A stretch of DNA of 64,000 bases, taken from contig NC_053142.1 of NCBI RefSeq assembly GCF_016808335.1, positions 39,599,674 to 39,663,673 of the forward strand. Reading direction: 5' to 3'. The notes under the pieces were generated by a model. That model saw only the letters and a program-made list of their open reading frames with translations, was not told the DNA's origin and made no database searches. Below are positions 1-11,887 of the stretch, one piece after another; the first letter of the stretch is position 1, and each line of letters begins with the position of its first letter. Source of the DNA: Panicum virgatum (Eukaryota > Streptophyta > Magnoliopsida > Poales > Poaceae). A program made the position numbers and the translations under genes.

Positions 1-960
1 TCTCAAAAAAGCAGACGCCCCGCACACGCCTATGTGTGTCGTTGAATTATATATAGGAAGAGCACATCCGCATTACTGTACAGGTCGTCGGGACGAGTCA
101 AGACGCAGCAGCAGAGACGGAGACTGCTTAAGTCTCGAGACTTTGTCGTTTGCAAACGGGGCCTGCAATTATTCCCTATCTGGTGCTCTGGTACTCATTA
201 GCGAGAAGAAAGCAGCAGATAGCAACATATAGTAGCAACGTAGTTGACAATCAAACTAATGCAAAATATTGGCCTCTCATTTCTCAGATAAAAGGAATGA
301 CACAATGCAGCCTCGAATTCTGTGATGACTAAATAAACACAAGCCAGCAGCTTGTCACTTTTTTTTTAGGGCGCCAGCACCCCGCAAGCCTCTCATTTTG
401 CGAGTCTATTTGGTCCTGATGGGGGTGCTTCTTGGAGCAGAACCGAGCCAGGTCAGTCAACTGCGAGGTCCCGCACGGGCACCTTTCCACGTCGCGGTTG
501 GATTCGTCATGTGCTATTGGGTGTGTTTAGATGTGTAAAAAGTGGATGCGAAAAGTCACATCAGTTACTGTAGCGCACTGTAGCACGTTTCGTTTGTTTG
601 TGGCAAATATTGTCCTATCATGACCTAACTAGGCTCAAAAGATTCGTCTCGCAACGTACATCAAAACTATGTAATTAATTTTTTTATTTAACTACATTTA
701 GTACTCCATGCATGAGTCATTTACTATATTTAATGTTTTGATGTGATGGAGATATGATGGAAAGTTTGGAGTTTGGGGGGGAGTTTTTTGGAACTAAACA
801 CAGCCATTATTAGAAATTTCCAAAGAAGGTATACCACGTCAGTGTCCCTTCCAGGCAACACGCGCCGGTGACTAGACTCTGCCAGTCAACGAAGACGACT
901 AGTCCAGCAGCCGGAGAACTGGGCTGCAACTAGTAGTCTGGCAGGCCAAACCATGCTGCT
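1..960 (-). promoter_or_regulatory. 5' flank of a WAK gene lying off the left edge (paralogous flank copy L)
   Basis: No gene is seen here. The stretch is recognisably the same sequence as the 5' flanks of WAK-A (about 9192-10300) and WAK-B (about 48880-49800): shared blocks include the aggaagagcacatccgcatt region, the run of cagcagcagagac, the gggcgccagcacc block and the cagtcaactgcgag block. In the other two copies this block lies upstream of a minus-strand WAK start codon, so I infer that a third WAK, also minus strand, lies to the left of base 1. A MITE at 519-805 interrupts it. The homology is seen directly; the off-window gene is inference. Confidence 0.6.
519..805. mobile_element. MITE, copy 1 of a two-copy family in this window
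   Basis: 287-bp non-coding element with terminal inverted repeats gggtgtgtttag and ctaaacacagcc, flanked by a 3-bp direct repeat att (516-518 and 806-808). The paralogous WAK-A flank near 10140 reads through the same site without the element, which confirms the boundaries. The second copy lies at 62717-62993 in the opposite orientation. The 3-bp TSDs (att, tgc) do not fit the TWA of PIF/Harbinger elements, so the superfamily is left open. Confidence 0.8.
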
Positions 961-1463
961 GCACGACATAATGAATCGAGACAGGAAAATCGAACCGGAA
1001 TGATCGAACTGAAACTGAAGTAATCAGAACTGAAAATTTCAGTCTCCTCTTTTCAACAACTAAAATTAGTCTGATTAGCTTGGAGCAGGAGGAAGCCGGG
1101 TGCCGGCGGAGGCGGCGACGTGGTTCACCGGCGACCGCGCGCATCTGCGGTCCGCCGAGGCCGGCCACCGGCGGGCCATGTCCTTCCCCGCTGCCCAGGG
1201 CCACGGAGGCTTTGCCCAGAGCTAACGGGACGCGCTTCTCCTGAACGATGAAGCGGCGAAGCCTCTGGCGTCGTCGATCGGCGGACACTCGCCGCCGAGG
1301 CCGCGGCTGAGCACCGCCGCCGTGCCGTCGGAGCTCCGGTGTAGCGCCACCGCAGCTCCCGCGCGCTGGCAGGCGAGGGGTGATGACGACCGAGTCCCTT
1401 GCCTGTGCAAACCTTGAATGATCTGAACCGCACGTGCTCGATCCAACGGATAGCAGCGACCCA

Positions 1464-1498
1464 GGGGGCGGACGGTATTTGAAATACCGTCCGCCCCC
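1464..1498. repeat. Perfect palindrome, repeat unit 1
   Basis: Two 17-bp arms, gggggcggacggtattt and its exact reverse complement, separated by one base. It would fold into a near-perfect hairpin in single-stranded DNA or RNA. Confidence 0.9.
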
Positions 1499-2301
1499 GG
1501 TCGGCATTTGGTTCACCGTCCGCGCCTGGTCGGCGCCGCGGCGCCGCCTCCGTTGCTTGCCATGCCTCGCCGGAGCGCCTCCCTCCGTCATCACCATCGT
1601 CCACGTGGAGGAGGAGGAGGAGGCCGCCGGCGCAAGGTACGCCGTGGCACTGAACGCGGGTCGTGCGCATCGGCGGCGCGGCGGTGGCAAGCATACGAGA
1701 GGTGAAGCAGTCGTGGTGCCGTGCCACTCGATGGCGTACCCGTACATGGTCCACTACTTCCACCGGCGGTGCTCCGCGTTGAGCTGCCGAGAGGGCACGC
1801 AGGACGGCGAACGGCGCGGGCTCGACCGCGATCGTGATGCGCCGCGCCAACACGCCCAGACTGAACTCTGAACTACGAGCATGCGAAACACTCAGACTTT
1901 CACGCTCCCGATCCATCGCCTACCTGGAACAGGAGGCAGCCGGGTGCCGGTGACGTGGATCGAGCCGGCGACCTCGCGCATCGCCGGTCTGCCGAAGCCG
2001 GCCGGCCGGCCACTTCCTTGCTCGGGCCAATGGACGATGCTTTGCCCAATCCCAGAGCTAATCCGGCGAGCTTGTTTAATTCTCTTGGCCTTCAGCGCCG
2101 TCGATCGGGGGACATTCGCCACCGAGGCTGAGCACCGCCGCTGCACCATTGGCCTCCGGCAGTCTAGTGCAGCGCCACCCATGCCAGTTGCCAGCACCCG
2201 CGCGCTGCCAGATGACCGGCGAGGACGACTAAGTCCCTACCTGGGCAAACCTCGCATGATCTGGACCACATGTGCTCGATCCGACGGACGGCAGGATCCA
2301 A

Positions 2302-2332
2302 GGGTGGACGGTATTTGCAATACCGTCCACCC
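2302..2332. repeat. Perfect palindrome, repeat unit 2
   Basis: Arms gggtggacggtatt and its exact reverse complement with a 3-base loop. Same position in its unit as the palindrome at 1464-1498. The outer base pair has changed from c-g to t-a on both arms. Confidence 0.9.
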
Positions 2333-3115
2333 CCGGTCGGCATTTGGCTTACCGTCCGCCCCTGGTCGGCGACTCGGCGCTGCCTCCGCTGCGTGTCGTG
2401 TTTCGCCGGAGAGCCGCCGCGCCGGCCTACCACTCTGGGACAAGTTCCCGTGTCCTCCGGGGGCGATGAGCGCCGTCCTCCCGAAGCTCGTCGCCCTGCT
2501 GAGGCTAGAAAAGGTAGACATCGGATTCATCGAGGGAGCAGGAAGAAGACAAGGCGCATCGCGTTTCTCGGAGACGCCCTCCAGCTGATGCACGGCTCCT
2601 TGGAGGTCGCGGCGGAATGGGAAGAGGTTTTTCGCATGTCGAGGAGTGGCAGGAGTGCTGGAGACAGCGTCGGCTAGCTAGTTCGTCTACCTCACGGAAC
2701 GCAAGCCGCCGCATGGGTTCGGGAGATTCGCCGGCAAGATCGTGGATTCGACGGCGAGGTCGAGCTCGGTACATGCTGGCCAGGCAGATCGACGGGTGGC
2801 GATGTGGTTTGGGCCAGCGACTGCGTGCGTCTCCGGTCTTCCGAAGCCGGTCAGCCGGCTTGCCATCTCCTTGCCCGGGTCGTCAAGAGCTCATCAAGCG
2901 AGCTTCGCTTGAGGAGTGAAGCGGCGAGACCTCCGGCGTCGTCGTTCGATGGGCAGTCGCCACCAAGGCTGAGCGCTACCGCCGCCGCGGACCACGCCGT
3001 CTGCGGACTCCAGCGTCACGCCGCGTGCTGCAGACGACTGACCAGAACGAGTCCCTGTTGAAAAGCTCACATGATCTGGACACACGTGCTCCATCCAACG
3101 ACTGGCAGGGACCCA

Positions 3116-3148
3116 GGGGTGGACGGTATTTGAAATACCGTTCACCCC
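3116..3148. repeat. Palindrome with one mismatch, repeat unit 3
   Basis: Arms of 16 bp around a single central base, with one mismatch (t for c in the right arm). Third member of the palindrome series. Confidence 0.85.
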
Positions 3149-3530
3149 GGCATTTGATTTACCGTCCGCCCCTGACTCGTCGCCGCGACGCCACCTCCCC
3201 TGCGTGCCCTGCCTGACCTCGACGAGAGCCTCCGGGGGACGTTGTCACTGATCACCAGCTCCCTGCTCGCCTGGTGCGTCTGGGAGGGCCTCCACTCTCC
3301 ACCTGCCCCGACGTGGATGATTAGCTCGTGCGCGAGGCCCGCGAGGTGTGGGCTGCCACCAGCCATGGGAACAAGACGCGTCGTCCCCGTCCAGCTTCGA
3401 TGGCCTGCATTGGATACGCCGCCGATGCGCGGCATGCATGCGCTACCTCCACGACGCGCCATGACAGGGTCCACCTCTACCCAGCTGTTCCCGGCCTAGG
3501 CCGTCGACACGCGCAGCTCACCTGAGCACA

Positions 3531-4748
3531 TATGAAATAACAGATTCAAGAATTCGAAGAGTCCTGCAGGTTTAAAGGTCCAGCAGATTTTTGAAGCAAA
3601 AGAAATTGGCATCTTCGGTTTCCAATGGAGCACTGGATCTCTGAACATGTTCTACATACAATGAGGCAAGTGCAATACGGCCGAAAAAACAAGGTAGATA
3701 GAAACAGGAAAATGGCTAACAATAGCATTTAGACTTCATATACCTCTTGAGGAGAGCATAAATGTCAAGATTCAAGAATTTGCTACAGCAGCTAGTCCAA
3801 AACTAAGTGCCTGGATTGGACATATAATTTTTGTTCTCAGGTCAATGCTGTAAACATGTAGTAGCAGTAATCCAGTAACAGGAACAAATTTTGATATGGT
3901 TAGTTTGTTCCTTGACTAAAAAAAGCAAAGGAACATATGACTATGGACTATTAATTTATATACAAACCACGAGCTGTGCAAACAAAATTATATTAGAGAA
4001 CAAGAAGGCTACTACAATGATGTAATGAACAATAAAACTCTATCTGTTGTCATCATAGTCTTACAAATAAATTATCAGCCTAATTTATTTTCATGAGAGT
4101 AAATGGCAGACTGTTCATGTATTTTTGCAGTAAAAGGACTTGGCAATTTCTCATATCCGGAAACTAAGGTAACACAATCTGTTACTTGCAGATACTCATT
4201 TTTTTAGTAATCAAGAAGTTCACTTGAGGAAAGTGAGTAATTAAGCTAATAAAATTTGTTGTTTGAAGATGATCAATTTTGAGGAATCGGGAACTCACCT
4301 AGTCACTACTAGAAGTTTCGAATTTAGTAATTGGGAACTCACCTAGTCACTAGAATCCCAAATTTCTCTTTTATAATCCTATTTGAGTTGCCGTTCGAAA
4401 ATAACCTAGGCGACCATTTTAGTTCTCTCGAGCAGAGTAACTCCTCTAGAAAATATATCGGTCCATGTTATAATGGCGTCGATACCGAGGAATCCTCATG
4501 GAAAATCATTTCTACTAAAGAGAAATAATTAATGGATGATAAGAAGGGTCCTCCTTGGTCATTGTGCCAAGATGAAATAAGTCGATTAAAAATAATGGAG
4601 GGAGAATTGCATAAAAGATTAGGAACGCTGGATTCAATCGCTCAAATAAGATTAAGTTCCTGCTTATTCTATTTGCAGTATACGAAAGTATAAGAACACA
4701 GCAAGCAATCAGAATACAGAAAACATCCACATGTAATGCCGACACAAT
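3531..4748. other. 3' flank of WAK-A; no gene seen
   Basis: AT-rich sequence without a convincing open frame. It presumably holds the WAK-A 3' UTR near its right edge. A short direct repeat of gggaactcacctagtcact occurs at about 4289 and 4333. It does not resemble the 3' flank of WAK-B. Confidence 0.5.
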
Positions 4749-7273
4749 CTACCGCGGCACACGTGAGGACAGCACAAACTCCTGCTCTAGGCTGTACTGG
4801 CGCGAGCCGTGTTGACTAGCAGTAGCAGCAGCCACCGGAATGGCACCAATGATCATGTTGGCTCTCACTGCTTCACAGCGACGGGTCGCTTCGTCGTCCC
4901 TCCTCTTCTTCGGAGCAACGCCTTGACGGGCCCTCAGCATCTGCAGCCTCATCTCCACGTCCTTCATGGTAGGCCTCTCTTCTCGTGTCAGGCTGAGGCA
5001 CTCCTCAGCCAGCCGAGCCATACTCATAATCGCTTCCTCGCTTGCTTCCTCCAAAATTTCCCTGTCAACTATCTCATCAAGTGGCCTCTTCCCCATCTCC
5101 TCGAAGAAAAAACTCGACAAGTTTTGCTTCTCGCCGCTCCCATTCTCAACTATTGCTTTCTTCCTTGTCAGCAGTTCGAGAAGTATGACACCGAAACTGT
5201 AAACATCGCTCTTCTCGTTAAGTTGTCCAGTGTGGTAGTATTCTGGGTCCAAGTACCCGAATGTTCCTTGCACGGCAGTGATCAAATGTGTCTGATCAAT
5301 TGGTATTGACTTCGACGCACCAAAGTCTGAAACCTTTGCTGTGTAGCTGTCGTTCAGAAGTATGTTCATGCACTTGATGTCTCTATGCAGAATGGCCATC
5401 GAAGCCGCTGAATGTAGGTACGCCAGCGCACCGGCGACCTCGACGGCAATCCTTAGGCGCTCCTCCCAAGATAACGGTAGTGAGATGTCATTTTGCTCAC
5501 GGTGCAGGAGGTCATACAAAGTGCCGTTGGAGATGAACTCGTAGACAAGTAGAGGCACTTCAGTCTCGAGGCAGCATCCATGGAGCTTCACCACGTTCCG
5601 GTGGTTGATCTGTGAGAGTATGGCCACCTCGTTGATGAACTGCTCGATCTCGATGTTTTCCTTAACTTTTGATCTCTTGATAGCCACCACACGCTGGTCA
5701 GTCAGGATGCCCTTGTAGACCGTGCCGTGGCCGCCGCGGCCGACCACACGTGTGTGATCAAAGTTGTTGGTTGCCTTCTCTAGCTCGTTAAGAGAGAATA
5801 TCTTCGTGCCATCACTGGCAGTATGGTCCGAAGATATCAGCTGTTCTAGGAGAATTCCTTTGTTCTTCCGGAAATATATCTTTCTAAGCCTTCTCTGAAC
5901 AATTCTCTGCCACCTCCGAGTAAGAACAACAACAATTGCAGCGAGAAACAGAATGCCACCGGCACTGCCTAGTGTAACACCTGCATTAGGTAAATAACTA
6001 ACTATTTAGTTCTATAATTTGAGCGATCATAGCCGGATATATTTTCATGATAAGCATGTATTTCATTAAGAGAAGGAATCGTAGCTGGATATAGAAAAGA
6101 TAGAAGCTAATTGTCTAGCTTGGTGAGGATGTTACCAATTATTAGGCTGGTATCAAGGTCACAACTGTTGTTTTGTGCCGAAAACTTAAGTCCTACTCGA
6201 CACGAACATCGGTATCCTCCTATTGTGTTGTGGCAAACACCTCCTGATGGGCATGGGCTGTTCTTACACTCATCAACATCTGCAGAAAGAAGAGGAAAAC
6301 AAATAACGATAAATACAATGTTGAGATATTGAAATTTTACAAAGATATTGAATCTTTAGCACATTTGCTATTTGTTACCATGACATCCGTATGGAAGATA
6401 CGGGTTGCCTTCGTAGCCTTCGGAGCAATTGCACAGGTAGCCTGGTCCATTCCTGGAGTTCACACACCCGCTGTTGCTGCTGAGGCATGCGTAAGTGCCT
6501 GTCTTGTTCAGCTTGGCTTCTTCACACGCCAACGACATCGTCCCGTTTCTTATCGCCCAGTCCATCACCAGGGGTACTCGCCCGGTGTTTGTGTCGTTGA
6601 ACCTTGTCGTGCTGATGTACGTGCTGCTGAAATTGAACGACTCCGCCTCCATCAACACAGCATAGCTGCAACGACTGAAACTCCAAATTTGGCTTGTGTT
6701 GAAACCACTGCTGAAGGCGACTTCATAGTAGTCCATCCCCTTGGGTATCGCTGTCTGGCAGCAGCCCATGCCAGAGCAGGATCCGTTTGTTACGTCTGTC
6801 AGATTCTGGCATGTTGAGACGCACCCACTCTGGTAGGCCGTACCGTTCCTGTCTTTGATGTAGGTGAGGGTATTGCACCCAATGACTGTGAACTTGTTGT
6901 GGACATCTGAGAACCGATATGGGGAAAGCCTTGCATCGTGCGGCCAAATATGGGACTTCATGAGACGCGAGGACGGGTTATAGCAGTATGTAGAGATGTT
7001 GTTCAGCTCCCGGATGGTGCCATTAACCAAGGAAATGTTGAGTAGCTCATATTTACCAAGGAATGGCTTGTAGACACCATGTTGGACCTCCCGGCAGCTG
7101 GTGCTAAAGCCTGGCGATAGCGAGCAGTTGTCGCCGATGCCGAACGGGTACGGAATGTCAACCTCGCCACACTTCGTTTGGCATTCAGGGCCAGGAATGG
7201 CAATAACAGGGGCGTGTTGTGCCGCCAAAAGAAGCAGAAGTCCCAGGCCAATATGTAGAAAGCGCGCTTCCAT
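4749..7273 (-). CDS. WAK: Wall-associated receptor kinase (WAK-A), three exons
   Basis: Membrane receptor kinase expected to bind pectin or a related wall ligand outside and phosphorylate targets inside. Exons 7273-6379, 6279-6136 and 5980-4749 join with two phase-1 GT-AG introns to give 756 residues, a usual WAK length. Exon 1 encodes a signal peptide (hydrophobic run [10 protein letters not shown]) and the cysteine-rich galacturonan-binding WAK domain starting around [18 protein letters not shown], with many N-glycosylation sites. Exon 2 encodes a calcium-binding EGF module beginning DVDEC. Exon 3 starts with a transmembrane run ([11 protein letters not shown]) and a Ser/Thr kinase: glycine loop [11 protein letters not shown], lysine in VAIKR, HRDIK catalytic loop, DFG, and APE-equivalent DPEY. 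HRD makes it an RD kinase. Exons 1-2 closely match WAK-B, but exon 3 does not. The reading frame is intact; the family call is firm, the ligand is unknown. Confidence 0.95.
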
Positions 7274-7836
7274 ACTCGTGGATTGGATAACTAGAAAGTA
7301 GAAACCGTGATACTCCAGTGGTCAGCTAAATTAGTGGACTCCATATAATGCACCTAAGTTTCTGCTTTGCATACATCTATACAAGTTTAGGGGTGTCCGC
7401 AATGATGCTAGCTACGTAGTTAGCTGACGTGGAGGCAAGAGATAAAAGAAAAGACTATTTTGTACCTTCTTGTTCTAGTGGACCCACATGCTCATCTCTC
7501 AAATTCTTGAAATACATGAAATAGATAGACTATTTGTTCATCGCTAGTGACTACTCTCTCCTACTTTTTCTCTGTCCACGTCATAATAGCTAGTAAAATA
7601 TATAGCCATTGCGGACCACTTAAGCCCCAACATGAATGCTTAAAAAATGATGCAGAAAAATGTTCACACGTGCTTGAACAAAAGGATAGTTGAAAAAAAG
7701 TATGTCTCGTTATGGATGTCCCTTAATAGCCTGATCCTAGGAATGTTAGGTAAGTAAAAGACAATTCCGTCAGATTGGTGGCATAGTTTGATTTCTTCGT
7801 AAATATTCGTGCATGGAATATATTAGCATATTGAGT
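7274..7836 (-). promoter_or_regulatory. Proximal 5' flank of WAK-A
   Basis: Non-coding sequence directly upstream of the WAK-A start. Parts at 7274-7380 and about 7640-7820 match the WAK-B proximal flank (46248-46620), including a block around cctaggaatgtta. The AT-rich 7390-7620 stretch is not found in the WAK-B flank. No TATA position can be fixed. Confidence 0.5.
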
Positions 7837-8119
7837 ACATATACTAAAGCTCCAAGATTTGGAGCGCTGCCGTGAGTCGCGGCCCCACGTGGGCCCGGCG
7901 GCACTATTCATGCGGCCCCGGGGGGCACTGTTCATGCTAAATAATAATATTGAAGTACTGTTCATGTGGGCCCTGGCACTGTTCATAATAAAAAAATAAT
8001 AAAAATATAATTCATAATAAAAAAAATAAAATTGTAAAAAAAATAAAAACATGTGGCCCCCACGTGTTTAAATGTTTAGTTATTCTTTATACACAAAAAT
8101 AAAAAAAATTGTATACTAC

Positions 8120-8330
8120 ATTCACCTCTATTACTTATTGGATTTTGTTTTCACTTTGTGAACTCGCAAAATATAATTGAATCATTCATTCATTTCTAAT
8201 CTTATGATTTTTTCTACCAAAACATTCACATCTATTACTTATTGGATTTTGTTTTCACTTTGTGAACTCACAAAATATAATTGAATCATCCATTCATTCC
8301 TAATCTTATGATTTTTTCTACCAAAATTAA
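8120..8330. repeat. Tandem duplication of about 103 bp inside the Helitron
   Basis: A block beginning near attcac.tctattacttattgg occurs twice in succession (from about 8120 and about 8223) with only a few substitutions, both copies ending in a ttttttctaccaaa run. Confidence 0.8.
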
Positions 8331-8382
8331 TAATTAGTGCAAGCTAATCCATCAACTATATCTGTTAACATACAAAAGAAGA

Positions 8383-8936
8383 ATTCCTACATGTACTATT
8401 TATACAGAACCAACGTGGGTCCTGTGTGGTATTCAGGTGGTACCCACATAATATTCAATTGGAATTCATTCATAAAATATATTTAATTATTTATTTACAC
8501 GAACATAATAAACATCAATTACATCTACATGTGCTAGCCCCTACTACTTAATGGATTTTAATTCGCAAAATATAATTGTATGACAATTCATGAACTATAC
8601 CTACTACAAATTACTAAATTTTTCTTTTACCCTACCAAAATCAATAATAAATATAAATCATTCCTACATGTACTATTTATACAGAACCAACGTGGGTCCT
8701 GTGTGGTATTCAGGTGGTACCCACATAATATTCAATTGGAATTCATTCATAAAATATATTTAATTATTTATTTACACGAACATAATAAACATCAATTACA
8801 TCTACATGTGCTAGCCCCTACTACTTAATGGATTTTAATTCGCAAAATATAATTGTATGACAATTCATGAACTATACCTACTACAAATTACTAAATTTTT
8901 CTTTTACCCTACCAAAATCAATAATAAATATAAATC
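8383..8936. repeat. Exact 277-bp tandem duplication inside the Helitron
   Basis: The unit beginning attcctacatgtactattta runs 8383-8659 and is repeated 8660-8936. By eye I find no difference between the copies, suggesting a recent duplication. Confidence 0.9.
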
Positions 8937-9191
8937 AATTCACCTAACGTACCTACTAACATAAAACAAAAAAACCTAAAAATATATATATCTATACATT
9001 TAGCGTGCTCTCAGACTTTAAACTACTATACCTATGTACTTTAACTTTCAGACTTCATTCAATACATCAACATATTGTTAAAATACATCAACACGATATT
9101 GCTTTAACTATAGCACATAATAATATATTTTTATTATAATTTTAGATCAAACCTTTTGCTACAGGCGCGCATAGCGCGCCAACCTATCTAG

Positions 9192-10310
9192 TATAACGAA
9201 TTCCTTGTTGAATTAGTTACTTGCTCAAGGAAATGCCTACAGAAAGTTTGGTTTTGCAAAACAATAATCCTGCTTTAAAACCGGGTTGTGTCTTGGGAAA
9301 TAATGGTAGTGTTCATCTAATTTGTTTGGCATCTGAAAAATCTAACATCAACCTTCACTTGCAGATAATAAATGAAGTAATGAACTAAAGTGGCTGATAA
9401 ACTAAACAAACCTAGTATATATGTACCTTAGCTTTGCGGAGGGGTTACGAGTCTTATCTTCCTCCGAACGCCGAGCCGCCAACTGATCAACTGATCGAAC
9501 CTCTGCAGACACCCCTACGCAAGTCGTTGGATTATGTAGGAAGAGCACATCCGCACCACTTGCTGTACGGGTATATATAGTAGTAGGGAACGAAGTCATG
9601 ACGCAGCAGCAGAGACCATCTCATTTTGCGTGTCTCTTCGAGTCTTCGGTGCGCTTCTTCACATACTTTTGCTGTGGTAAGTTGGAAAACCATTCCTATC
9701 ACGAGTTCACGCACGACTCACTCCTCCAAGGTGCATGTATGAATGAAACGACAGCACTGGAAAGAACTTTTTCCCTCCTCTGACAGCGCTGGATGTTCTG
9801 AACCGAAACGGACGCCGCATTGGTGCGTTATTAGCGCCGGTCCTCTCTCGCTGAACAACGAAACTTCCTTATTGCCTTTTGACAATGAAACAAACCAGGT
9901 CACAATCCTGGATCCAGTCGTGAGTTTTGACAGCAGCCGATTTACATTACGGCAGAGCTGAGACCAGCGGGGGCGCGTCGCGATTCAGTCACAGTAGGGT
10001 CGGAGCGCGAGGCGTCTTGGTTGTGTTTGTGTAGCGTCTTGGAGCAGATCGAACTGCATCAGTCAACTGCGAGATCTGCACGGCAGTGCAGCGGGCAGTT
10101 TTCCGCGTCGTGGTTGGATTCATCATCGCATCTGCTCTTATTAGAAATGTTCAAAAGATAACATGTGTATCCCGTCCCGACGGTAAGCGCCGGTGACAGG
10201 TGACTAGACTTGCAACCCTCACTAGATTGCCAGTCAACGAAGGAGTTTCCAACTAGTCTGGCAGGTCGGATTCACACATTGGCCGGGCTGCAACTACTCC
10301 CTCTCTGTTA
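9192..10310 (-). promoter_or_regulatory. Distal 5' flank of WAK-A (paralogous flank copy A)
   Basis: No gene is seen. The sequence resumes the WAK flank after the Helitron (ccttgttgaattagttact at about 9202, also at 48603 in WAK-B) and continues with blocks shared with 48620-49800 and with 1-960. Compared with those copies it lacks roughly 270-300 bp after the cagcagcagagacc block near 9615. Confidence 0.6.
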
Positions 10311-10545
10311 CTCCCTCCAACGTAGAAAGAAACAATTACTATAGCTTTCTACCAAGTGAATCCATCTCAACTTTGATCAAATATATATATGAAATAAATT
10401 AAAGTTAATGTGATGCCAAATAATTATAGTTAGACTCACCATGAAATATATTTTCATAGTACACATATTTGGAATCATAAACGTTAATAATATTTTATAT
10501 AAACTGAGTCAAACCAATCCGACTTTAGAATTGTATTTATTTTTA
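10311..10545. mobile_element. Truncated Stowaway-like MITE remnant
   Basis: Begins after TA with ctccctccaacgtagaaaga, a Stowaway-type terminus, followed by AT-rich sequence. The matching right terminus is not found, so this is at best a decayed copy and the right boundary is a guess. Confidence 0.4.
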
Positions 10546-11710
10546 CAGAGTTAATAGCAAGTCCGACAGGCCAAACTGGGGCGCTATTGGCCATGAATGC
10601 CCATAGTGCCCTGTGAAAAATTGGGCAGGCAACCACGCCGCAGGGCTTGACTAGTTTACGGGCGCCCACGAGGAGTTAAACGTACGGTCGATTCTCCGAT
10701 CACCGCAGACAGGGTCTGAACGTATTTTTTTTCCTTTTCCTATAACTTTTTTGTTGTTCCCTCACAAAAATTTCCAGAAAACTTTTTTCAGAAAAATTTT
10801 GGAGAAAAAATGAAATAAAATTTTGATGAGAAAAATTTGAAAGATAAAGCTTTCAGATAAAAAACCGAAGAAAAAAGTTTTGCATCTAAAATAAAAAAGT
10901 CGGGTAATTTTTTTTTGCATCAATGATGTTTAGAAAAAAGAGAGAAAAAACTATTTTGTCGTTCCTTCGAAAAATTTCCAAAACAATTTTTCAAGGGTAA
11001 AATTTTGGAGATAGAGTTTTCAGAAAAACATTTGAAGAAAAAATTTTGCATCTAAAACCAAAAAAATTCAGGTAAAAAAATTTGTAGAAATTTTGCATCA
11101 GAATTATAAAGAAAAGAAAAGAAAAAAAAGGAGCTCCCCCGCCGCCGGCCCGACGTGTCGCGCCTCCCCGCCACTCGGCCGCCGCCGCGCCTCCCCGCCG
11201 CTAGCCCACCACCGGGCCTCCGCACCGCTGCCGCGCTTGCCCGCCGCCGCACCTCCGCCGGGCCTCCCCGCCTCCGCCCCGCCACGCCGCCCCCGGCCCC
11301 ATCCCGCCCAGCCGCGCCGCCCCTGGCCCTATCCTGCCCAGCCGCGCCGCTCCCCGCCACCGCACCGTGCCCCTGATGGGCAGAACCCACCACCGCGCCG
11401 TGCCTCCCCGCTGCCGGCCTTCCGCGCCGCTCGGGCGGATCTCCCACGGCCGGGGCCGAGATCCACGAGAAAAGAAAACGAGGGAGAAGAGAGAGGGGAA
11501 AAGGAGCGGAGAGAGGGGCTGAGAGGGGCTCAGATTCACGTGGGCGTGGGGTCCACCAGGTGGGTCGGTCATTCAACTGCGAGTTCGCTTGCAGACGGGC
11601 AATTGTAAAATCATCATTGGTCATGCCGCAGCTATAGCTATATTCTCAAGCAGTACAAGGCCTGCTATTAAATATTTCCTCAGGTGTGAGTGAATTTTTT
11701 AGGATTCAAC
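10546..11710. other. AT-rich block then GC-rich block; no confident gene
   Basis: 10730-11110 is an AT-rich stretch in which blocks such as aaaattttggaga and gaagaaaaaa.ttttgcatctaaaa recur. 11130-11460 is very GC-rich (ccgccgcgcctcccc type) and is open in several frames on both strands, giving proline- or alanine/glycine-rich translations with no recognisable domain. It could be the GC-rich 5' end of a captured gene, or simple-sequence DNA. Confidence 0.4.
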
Positions 11711-11887
11711 GGCCTATAGTCTAGTGGTTAGAAGAGACTCGGTAGCACCTCAGGGGCGTCTGTGGTTACTTCATCAATCTCGAGGATTTGTCGGCTTAGT
11801 CTTTGAAGATGCTAATAAGGGTAGAGTTTGCATACATACATTCATAGAGGTGTGAGTGTCTGAGTTGTTCTGTGTAATTGAAAAAAA
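11711..11887 (+). mobile_element. tRNA-derived SINE, plus strand, internally deleted
   Basis: A pol III A-box-like tagtctagtgg occurs near the 5' end (11717-11727), and the 3' part (tttgtcggcttagtcttt ... gtgagtgtctgag) ends in a run of A. The same family, reversed and longer, is at 12285-12333 plus 28721-28962. This copy lacks the B-box segment. No clear TSD. Confidence 0.65.

Larger units (their letters stand above)
961..3530. repeat. Diverged tandem triplication, GC-rich, units about 0.82 kb apart
   Basis: Three diverged copies of one GC-rich segment follow each other, roughly 1080-1900, 1925-2790 and 2800-3520. Anchors recur in the same order: an agccgggtgccgg / gaagccggccggc block, a tttgccca..agagct block, a block with tcgtcgatcgg.ggacattcgcc and gctgagcaccgcc, then gatctgga.c.cacgtgctc.atcca, then a palindrome, then taccgtccgccc.tggtcggcg. 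Reading frames of up to 282 codons cross it, but they are not conserved between units and look like GC-rich open frames rather than genes. I do not recognise the family. Confidence 0.65.
7837..9191 (+). mobile_element. Non-autonomous Helitron in the WAK-A 5' flank
   Basis: The right end is diagnostic: a GC-rich hairpin ggcgcgc-ata-gcgcgcc (9164-9180), seven bases, then CTAG directly before a T, as in plant Helitron 3' termini. The left end near catatactaaagc resembles plant Helitron 5' termini but lacks a clear TC, so it could lie anywhere from about 7818 to 7840. The WAK-B flank near 46600-46625 continues across the corresponding position without this 1.3-kb segment. No Rep/helicase reading frame is present. 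The element is AT-rich and contains exact internal duplications. Confidence 0.75.

Noticed and set aside
899..2677. Long open frames (up to 282 codons) on both strands in the GC-rich left part
   Set aside because: They are not conserved between the three repeat units, carry no recognised domain and overlap on opposite strands, as expected of GC-rich non-coding DNA.
7840..9191. CRISPR-like array or tRNA gene in the repeated AT-rich segment
   Set aside because: The repeats are long direct duplications without regular spacers, within a plant Helitron. No tRNA fold was recognised.
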